64,000 nt of DNA, from positions 2,542,001 through 2,606,000 of the forward strand of contig JAGVRJ010000003.1 of the NCBI GenBank assembly GCA_019059635.1, in the 5' to 3' direction. The notes beneath the pieces are model-generated. The model saw only the letters and a list, made by a program, of their open reading frames with translations. It was not told where the DNA came from and searched no databases. Position 1 is the first letter of the stretch, and every line of letters begins with the position of its first letter. Shown here piece by piece: positions 56,881 through 64,000 of this stretch. Made by a program: the position numbers and the translations under genes. This stretch comes from Proales similis (Eukaryota; Rotifera; Eurotatoria; Ploima; Proalidae).

Positions 56881-59267
56881 TTTTCTGTTCTAAAAAAGGC
56901 AAGGAGTTGAATGTAGCGCATTGCAGTTGGCTGGCATTTAAGCCCGTCATTCAGACGTAATTTGAGAAATTCGCTCTGAGCCAGAGAGTGCAAGTGGATG
57001 AGAGAGTCAGTGAGTGAGTGACTGAGTGAGTGAGTGACTGAGTGAGTGAGTGAGCAAACTGAAATTTATCGAACTAGAGCAGGTCTCTCCTGACCGTCTC
57101 CGTGTGAGTGCCGATTAAAAAGTAGAGGAGCAAACAGAAATACGATCAAAACAAAGACGTGAGCAAAAGGCAAATTTGGCACGCGACAAACGCCGGTCAT
57201 AATTCAACGTGGATGAGTGCAATAGAAAGAGGGTCGGTCGAAGCAAAGAGCGAAAGCGGGACCAAATAAAACGTTCAAATCAAATTATTTGACGAATCGG
57301 CTCCTGCTGCTTGTCGTTGTTGTTCTTGTGGTTATTGTTAAGAGATGATTGTTTAATTCATTTTCAAATATTAACCAAGTCAAATGAGGCGTTAATGAAG
57401 AATAGCGGTGGAGAATATTTTTTTCCGAATGAATGAGCCAGAAAATAAAAGCAGAAAGCGAGGCAGAGGCGATGAGCCAGGCAGGCGAGCGGGCAGGCAG
57501 AAAGACCAAATTGAGTGATGATTGCGAGTGCACAGAGCCAAGAGAATAGAAAGGTATTTGGCTGCACGAATGCATAATTGCACATATTGAAAAGAAAATG
57601 CCACTCGATTGTTGTAGCCCTTCAACCTGCTTGGCAAGCGGATCGAAAACTTCTCTTCAGCCTGTTTTCTGCTTCTCTCCTTCTCTCTCTCTCGCTCTGG
57701 CATGTGTATGGGCACGCACCACAGAATTGTTGAAATTAAAGCAAGAGTTTAAAAACAAATTATGTCAAATGTGCGTCAACAGCAACCTAAACAACAAGCG
57801 AGCGATTAATTGAAGCCTCGCGTGTTGCCCGGGCACTATCGCGATTTGAGCCAACAAATTACGCGATACTCTCCTTGTTTTGCAACTTTTTTTCTTCGCT
57901 TTTTTGTTTCTATTTCGGCGCCTAATCTTGTCAGGCACGGTTTCTAAGTAGTGACTTGAAATAAAAAAAAAGCTGAGCAAATCTAGTCCCACTTCACTTT
58001 GACTGACCATTTATTTCTACAAGTGCTGTCTCCAGACTTCACTTTCTATATTTGTCGTGCCCATTAGTCGATCTCGATGCTGCCACTTGGACAAATTGGT
58101 CGGTTGGATTCCTCTCTGAATCCCTCATATGTGACCCCAGTCGCGCTATTCACTCGGCCGGGGGTCGATTTATTCGATCCAAACTAGACCCCCCCCCCTT
58201 ATAATTCAATCGCGTAGACAAGTTGAGATTTGCTCGATGTTGCGCGGTCTTTGAAGGCCACCAACAGGCATTGTTTAATGCAGTCGGGACTCGTGAGACT
58301 TGTTTGGTTGCAGTTGCAATTTAGATTCGCTTCTTTATCGCCAGTTTGATTTAGAATTAATTCGCTTTGAAAATAGCTCCCTCTCTCCCACCTTCCCTCT
58401 GCTGTGTTTTCTTCGCTTGTAACTCTCGTATTTATGAAAAAGTCAAATTTTTTCTAAAAACATTCACACACACACACACACTGAGAGTAGGATGCAGACG
58501 GGAATAAGCGCAATGCTCTCAAATTGACTATGCTCAAGTGAATGTACGGCGGCAGGGGCGGCGAATTAAATTTGATCTGAAAGGAAGATGAGCCACTCGT
58601 TTGTGCATTGAATAGCTTTTGCATAAGCTTGCTTCTTCATCATCATCATCATCGTCCCGATCTTCATCATCGCCATCATCGTCTGTTATGCAACTTGGAC
58701 TTGAGGCAACAATTAATCGCTGCCGCACTAATCCAAACAGCAGCCAACTCACTGCGCGCAAATCGATCGCATTGCCCGCAAATATCATAGGCCTCTCATT
58801 CTGGCCTGCTGCATTTAGCCCTTTTCTCTTTCTCTCTCTCTCTCTCTCTATCTGGCCTTTGGATTGGCTCGAGCTTGCCCTTCATCTTTGTTTGCCAATT
58901 CGATTCAACTCACAGCCTCTCCTTCGCCGCCGTTTCATTCTACCTCGCACCTGAACGCTTGCCGGTCAAACGCATTGAGCAGACGATGGAAACATTGCTT
59001 CTACACATAATTATGATAATCGCGTTTGCATTCAACTGAATTATCCGCGGGCGCACACATTGCTGCGCTGACCGGTTCATTCGTTCACTCACGCACATGG
59101 CAGCATACTCAATGCTTCTGTTTCCAGCCGATTCGTGCTCGAATATTTCTGTTTATGAGAGCATCTGAAGCGGCGTCTGAAAACAAGGAGCGTTCGAAAC
59201 GGCTCATCGCCAACGACCAGAGTCCAGCTCAGCATGCCGCTTTTGATTCTAGATTGAAAATATTGAG
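56881..59267. other. Non-coding interval upstream of FMR1
   Basis: This 2.4-kb block contains a TGAG repeat (57010-57054), TC runs (57680-57696, 58828-58850), a poly-C tract (58188-58197), and a CAT/ATC-rich stretch (58636-58682). I found no supported gene. It must hold the FMR1 promoter and leader, and the promoter of the minus-strand acidic protein gene. Confidence 0.5.
57010..57054. repeat. TGAG tetranucleotide repeat
   Basis: About eleven TGAG units with two TGAC interruptions, 130 bp upstream of the start codon of the minus-strand acidic protein gene. Confidence 0.9.
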
Positions 59268-61288
59268 ATGGAGGACGTCTATTATGTTGAAGTACGTGAC
59301 CAGAAGGGCGCATGGAGCAGAGTAAGTATAGTCCTTGAGGACCGGCTTGACCGAAGCTAACGTTGAATCGAAAGGCGCTGCTAGTGGATTTCCAAGACGA
59401 GAATTTGCTTGTGAAACGCGACGCTCAAAGGTAGAAACAGACTCTTTTCCTTCGATTTGAGTCGATCTCAACTCTTTTGGCCAATAGTACTCAAATCGAA
59501 GCTTATTCGTTTGACAACGTGCGAGTACCGATTCAGTCGGGCCCAACAGCCACGAGCCTGAAGCCGGGCGATGCGTGCGAAGTGCTCATACAAGACAATT
59601 CAAATTCGACCGGTGCATGGTGGCCAGCCACAGTCAAGCTCATCAAGGGCGAGTTCGTGGTCGTTGACTTTGTGAATCAACCGAAGAGCTCGGACGAGAA
59701 CATCCAGCCGGCAGAGCGTGTTCGTCCCACCAGCATCAGGTTGGTAGCATCAGTCTCTATCGCGTTCAAGCGCGTTTGACCAGCTTTTGTTCAAGTACTC
59801 GGCCGCTCGACCCCAAGTCACTTCATCGAGTTGTGTTTGAAGTGCCCGAGGATTTGCGTGAGCTGTAAGATTTGGATGCTCCAAATGACTAAAAACGACT
59901 GCTAAATCTCAAATAATTGCAGCTACCAGAAAGAGAATCCGAGCGGCGACCTGCGCAAAGTGTGCGGCGCAATCGCAGTCAACTACAACGAGAAGGAGCA
60001 CAAGCTCACTGTGATCTCGGACCAGGAAAGCGCCGCCAAACGAGCGTCAATCCTCAGCGAGACTCACTTTAAAAAGCTGCGGCAAAAAGTGCTCTTGCTC
60101 AAGCGTACTCAGGAGCTGGCCGAACAGATCGAGAAAAGCCGATTGAGCAACACGGCCAAATACTTTCAAGAGTTTGTGGTGGCCAGAGAGTTCATGGGCC
60201 TGGCGATAGGCTCGCACGGCTCCAACATCCAAGAGGCGAGAAAAATCGACGGAGTGAGCTCGATCGAAATTGACGAAGAGCGATGCCGATTTAGAGTGAG
60301 CGGTGAGACCGAGTCGGCCGTCAAGCAGGCGCGCGGCATTCTCGAGTTTGCCGAGGACACGGTGCTCGTGCCACGCGAGTACATTGGCAAAATGATCGGC
60401 AAAAACGGCTCCAACATTCAGGACATTGTCGACAAGTCGGGTGTGGTGCGAGTCAAGATCGAAGGCGACACAGACAACACGACACCAAGAGACCAGAACC
60501 AGGTGCCGTTCGTGTTTGTAGGCACCGTCGAGAATATTGGCAATGCGCGCGTCCTAATCGAATACCAGCTCGACTCGCTCAAAGAGCTCGACGAGCTGCG
60601 TCGAGAGAAAATTCAAATGGACGAGCAGCTGCGAACGTTGACAAACCCGACCGCTAGCTACTACAAAGCCAACTACTCAAACAACCGCGGCTACCGAGGT
60701 GGATCTGAGGCTCGTTACACCGATGAGGCACAAGACGGGCGTCCACAGCGACGTAACGGCCCCATGCCCAGACAGACTGACCGCCTGAGAAGGCCATATA
60801 GGCCAGGCCATGAGGGCACTTTGAGTGAGACTGGCGGTGATGTGGCGGACAACGGCGATTTCGACTCGAACGACGAGCGGCCCGAGCGAGAATTTGCCGA
60901 AGAAAAGAGCAACGGATATTCAAACGGTGTCCATAATCAGTACAGATACAATCGATCTCGAGGAGGCTATGTGCCAAGACCGGGTCGAGGGCGCCGCTCT
61001 TACTATGACAACTCGGAGCCTGGCGAAGAGAGACGTCCTTACTATCAACCGTTCAACAGATTCAATGCCGGCGAGAGAAGGAAAAAGAGCGAGCAGAACG
61101 GCGACGTGGACTACAACGACGCCAACAATAACAACAAACACAATGGCCCTGTGCCTTTACCTCAGCGTGAAAGCCAGGCCGGCGGCAAAAGGCCCTTTCA
61201 CAACCACACAAGGCACTACCAGCAGCAGCATCAGAACAAACAGCAACAACAAGATACCGAGCAGCCCACTTCAGCTAACGGACAATAA
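59268..61288 (+). CDS. FMR1: Fragile X messenger ribonucleoprotein family protein
   Basis: An RNA-binding translational regulator found on polyribosomes and in neuronal granules. About five exons give roughly 600 residues. The first two Tudor/Agenet domains are spread over exons 1-4 ([55 protein letters not shown]). The large last exon covers KH0, KH1 with the loop GSHGSN, and KH2 with GKNGSN, including [15 protein letters not shown] at the site of the human Ile304 mutation region; then [19 protein letters not shown] and the coiled segment ([14 protein letters not shown]). The C-terminus is Arg/Gly/Tyr/Asn-rich ([19 protein letters not shown]) and ends in a Gln-rich tail. Invertebrates usually carry one gene for the FMR1/FXR1/FXR2 family, so the symbol stands for the whole family. 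The start Met opens the conserved first Tudor strand. Confidence 0.94.
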
Positions 61289-62064
61289 TCAGCTGCCGTC
61301 CAATTAAATTTAAAAAAGAAAAGAAAAACTTTGAGGGTGCAAGCAAGGCACATTTCGATTGAACAACAAGTTTAACATTTTGCTTTCATCTCACTCAACC
61401 GCTAAACCGACCTCACATAGAGCAGAAGAAAGGCCTTCTTGGACTTGCCGGACCGAAACCAAACTACGTCAAACAGCAACTTGAACCGAGCTTCTTCTCC
61501 TTCTGCCTCTCCTTGTCCTCCGCCTCCTCCTCTTCCTCCTCCCCTTTTTCCTGCTTTTTGCACGTGCCCCTCGCCGCATCCAACTTATTTATATATTTAT
61601 ATTCAGCATTTTTTCGACTCAGTGCCCTTCTATCATATTCGACGAATTTGGACCGAAATTTTGAGGAGTTCATCGCCGACCATTTCTCACTTTGATTGAA
61701 AAAAAACAAAAGTTAACGCAAAAAAATAACCGAAAAAAAAGAGCAAAAATGGCCAACCAGCAGCTCCTCTTTTCCTTCCCGTGCACACATCACCCACAAG
61801 CGGCATTCGTCGAGCGTCGATCTTTTTCTAAATTCAAACTCAACTCACTGACATATAAAAACGACTCTTTTTTTTGTTTCAAAATGGCAGTTTTTTTTTA
61901 ATCTCTGCACTAAAAAAGAATAAATTAAGACATTGGCCATACGTGACTTTGTGGTTGTTGACCATGTTCGAGGTTTGCGCTGATTCCGACACGCGTCAGC
62001 GATCAAGCCAGCCGCCCAGAGCGGGCCAGATGAATTTAAAGTAGACTTTTCAGAGCGAGACAGA
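61289..62064. other. FMR1 3' UTR and OVCA2 upstream region
   Basis: A 0.8-kb gap of T- and A-rich sequence. AATAAA near 61919 (AGAATAAATTAAG) is the probable FMR1 polyadenylation signal, only 145 bp before the next start codon. A CTCCTCC-rich tract lies at 61496-61552. Confidence 0.5.
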
Positions 62065-62787
62065 ATGACGTCAGCCACGAGCGCAGTGCCCAAGATTCTG
62101 ATGCTTCACGGATATCGACAGAACGAGAAGACGTTCAGAGAGCGCAGCGGCGGCCTGCGCAAGGCATTGAAACGCGATGCCGAGTTTGTCTTCTGCGAGG
62201 CGCCTCACCCCATTCCGGGCTCAGAGTCGAACGAGCGCGGCTGGTGGTTCAGCACCGTGGACAAGTCTTACGATGCCTGCGAAACGACAGACTGCGATCT
62301 AGGCTTTGAACAGTCGCTCGAATACTTGAGAGGCGTGTTCAAGCGAGACGGTCCTTTCGACGCCGTGCTCGGATTCAGTCAAGGCGCGTGCCTGGCCGCA
62401 ATGCTTTGCCGCATTGCCGAGAAGAGCAAAAACACGCCACCAGCAAACGAACCGATCCGATTCAATTTCGCCATTCTGGTCTCTGCGTTCAAAAGTGGAC
62501 AAAACGCGCACTCTGCTTACTATGATTCGATTCACAAGGTGAAAATGCCAACACTTCACGTGATGGGCCAAGGTGACCAAGTGATCGATATTGAAATGTC
62601 CCGGCAACTCTGTGACTACTTCCACGAGCCGCAGTTGTTCGTTCACGAGGCCGGTCACTTCATTCCGGTGACCGGCGAGTCCAAATCGGCGTTCAAGCAG
62701 TTTATTCAACAGTGCTTGAGCGTGCGCTGTTCAGACGGCGTGCAGCACACCAGCTCGTCGAGGCCGAGTCTGACGCCGACAGAATAA
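62065..62787 (+). CDS. OVCA2: OVCA2-like serine hydrolase (FSH family)
   Basis: A small alpha/beta hydrolase of the FSH1/OVCA2 family, a cytosolic esterase in other animals. The single exon encodes 240 residues, near the usual length. The first strand and oxyanion region read ILMLHGYRQNEKTF. The nucleophile elbow is GFSQG near residue 109. The catalytic Asp is in MGQGDQVI and the catalytic His in EAGHFIP, in the right order. The family-specific segment ERGWWFSTVDKSYDACETT lies between the first strand and the elbow. The start is the first ATG in frame. The Ser/Thr-rich tail after CLSV is not conserved. AATAAA at about 62862 is the likely polyadenylation signal. Confidence 0.93.
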   Translation: MTSATSAVPKILMLHGYRQNEKTFRERSGGLRKALKRDAEFVFCEAPHPIPGSESNERGWWFSTVDKSYDACETTDCDLGFEQSLEYLRGVFKRDGPFDAVLGFSQGACLAAMLCRIAEKSKNTPPANEPIRFNFAILVSAFKSGQNAHSAYYDSIHKVKMPTLHVMGQGDQVIDIEMSRQLCDYFHEPQLFVHEAGHFIPVTGESKSAFKQFIQQCLSVRCSDGVQHTSSSRPSLTPTE

Positions 62788-63376
62788 TTTATTTTGATGT
62801 GCACCGCACTGAGAGGCGCGTTCTCTCCCTTCAGCTCTTTATCGAGCAACATTTTTAACCAAATAAAGTATTTTCATGCATTAGCGCGTTTGATTATTCG
62901 CTCTTTTCTGTCGAATATAAACTGTACGTGGGTCGTTCGTCTGATAAGCTGGATGTTACACATTTTCCTCCGAACAGAACTATACAGCCGATTTCGCCAA
63001 GTATTAAGAGCTAAGCATTCAAAGTGGGATAGAGAGAGAGAGAGCGAGAGCATGAGCGAATGAGAGCCAACTCAAAATGGGATAAAGTGGCGATGGAAAA
63101 TAAGGGCGCTCATTGCTTGCTTGAATAGATTAGAGGCGGCCGCCAGCATTATGGCGATGATCATTCACATGCAAGTTTTGTTTAGTCAATTTAGATCAAC
63201 TATCCGACGCATGGGTTAGATATTTTCACGACTACAACCATTGGATTGTTGGATTTCGTTTTCGTAATTATGACATGGTAGCTGTGTGACTTTAATTTGC
63301 TATTCTGCTCTCTTTTTTTTTCTCCACTTCTTCATATTTCTCTAGTTTTCTTTTTTTTTTCTTTTTCTCTAAATCG

Positions 63377-63412
<36 letters not shown>

Positions 63413-63883
63413 ATTGAGCTTAAAACGCGAGCGCGGCCATTTCACTTGAACAAATTTGATGTTTAAAGCGAACAATAAAGCAACTGCTGCTTCGTAGAGC
63501 TTACATTTAGTGAAGAACGCGTTCTCCTCTCCTCTCTCTCTCTCTCTCTCACATTGCTTTGCGCTTTTTCGACGAATTTTTCGCTGATCAGTTTATGCCA
63601 GCATCGCATTCATATTTACGATCAAATGTTTCAACGAGCTCTTAGTCCCACTTTTCGTCAATTTTGACGAAGCAGAAGCTCAACAACGCTCGTGAGCGAA
63701 TTTTCAACTGCGAACAAGGAATTTCACTTGAGCCTATCTCTTTCTCTCTTTCTTCGTCTCTCTCTCTCTCTCTCGGGGCGCTGGGCGAAATCATTTGACT
63801 GAATCAAATTGTTTAGAATCCGCTGCTGCCCGGTCGGCCAAGTTTTTAGTGCTTAATCGCGAACTGCTTTTTAGTGAGCAAAC
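62788..63883. other. Non-coding interval before glycogenin
   Basis: It contains the OVCA2 polyadenylation signal, GA (63033-63050), a CA repeat (63379-63410) and TC runs (63531-63551, 63755-63773). No supported gene. The glycogenin promoter must lie at its right end. Confidence 0.55.
63379..63410. repeat. CA dinucleotide repeat
   Basis: Sixteen uninterrupted CA units in non-coding DNA. Confidence 0.93.
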
Positions 63884-64000
63884 ATGTACAAGATAACCAA
63901 TCAGTCTTTCGTTACTCTGGCGACCAACGAGAACTACGTGCTCGGCGCGTTGACCTTGGCACATTCGCTGCGAAATGTGAGCACTCGTCGCATGCTCACC
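63884..64000 (+). CDS. GYG1: Glycogenin (5' end only)
   Basis: The self-glucosylating GT8 glycosyltransferase that primes glycogen synthesis. Only the first 39 codons are in the window: MYKITNQSFVTLATNENYVL, GALTLAHSLRN, then VSTRRMLT if the frame reads on. The start matches glycogenin (AFVTLTTND-type strand followed by the GALVLGSSL helix). A possible splice donor occurs after SLRN (GTGAGC), so the last residues may be intronic. The rest of the gene lies outside. Confidence 0.85.
   Translation, partial: MYKITNQSFVTLATNENYVLGALTLAHSLRNVSTRRMLT

Overview
The window is animal nuclear DNA. Every gene is of metazoan type, nearly all are split by short GT-AG introns (most 49-90 nt), and several are animal markers: a three-CH filamin of the jitterbug type, FMR1/FXR, Na+/K+-ATPase alpha, HYOU1, COMMD2, and a let-7/mir-125 microRNA pair. 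Gene density is about one per 3 kb and the non-coding DNA is rich in GA/TC, CA and TGAG microsatellites. An invertebrate, probably a protostome with a compact genome, fits best. I cannot name the phylum from sequence alone. I see no transposon, CRISPR array, operon or bacterial insert.

Layout. 1-5.0 kb: DIS3L2 (minus, cut by the window edge) sits head to head with the mitochondrial poly(A) polymerase MTPAP (plus), followed by COMMD2. 5.2-8.6 kb: HYOU1/GRP170 (minus). 10.2-13.3 kb: Na+/K+-ATPase alpha (minus). 13.3-19.5 kb: a 6-kb gene-free block between the divergent ATPase and filamin genes. 19.5-28.1 kb: a jitterbug-like filamin with three CH domains and a probable internal alternative first exon. 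29.0-34.6 kb: a second, highly diverged filamin-repeat gene without CH domains. 35.9-37.1 kb: a secreted two-Kunitz protein. 37.4-41.0 kb: DHODH, TCEANC2 and PRA1. 41.3-44.5 kb: Asterix/WDR83OS (minus) and two tandem mitochondrial dicarboxylate carriers (SLC25A10). 44.8-49.7 kb: V-ATPase subunit F (minus), NDUFS2 (plus), phosphatidylserine synthase (minus). 49.7-53.6 kb: non-coding DNA holding let-7 and mir-125. 53.6-56.9 kb: an LRRC74-like LRR/EF-hand protein and an unrecognised acidic protein (both minus). 59.3-62.8 kb: FMR1/FXR and OVCA2-like hydrolase. 63.9 kb to the end: the 5' end of glycogenin.

The genes are mostly unrelated housekeeping genes. Three local relationships stand out. The dicarboxylate carriers are a tandem duplication that has diverged unevenly. 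The two filamin-repeat genes may also be an old tandem duplication. The microRNA pair preserves the let-7/mir-125 linkage of the bilaterian let-7 complex, but I found no miR-100 beside it.
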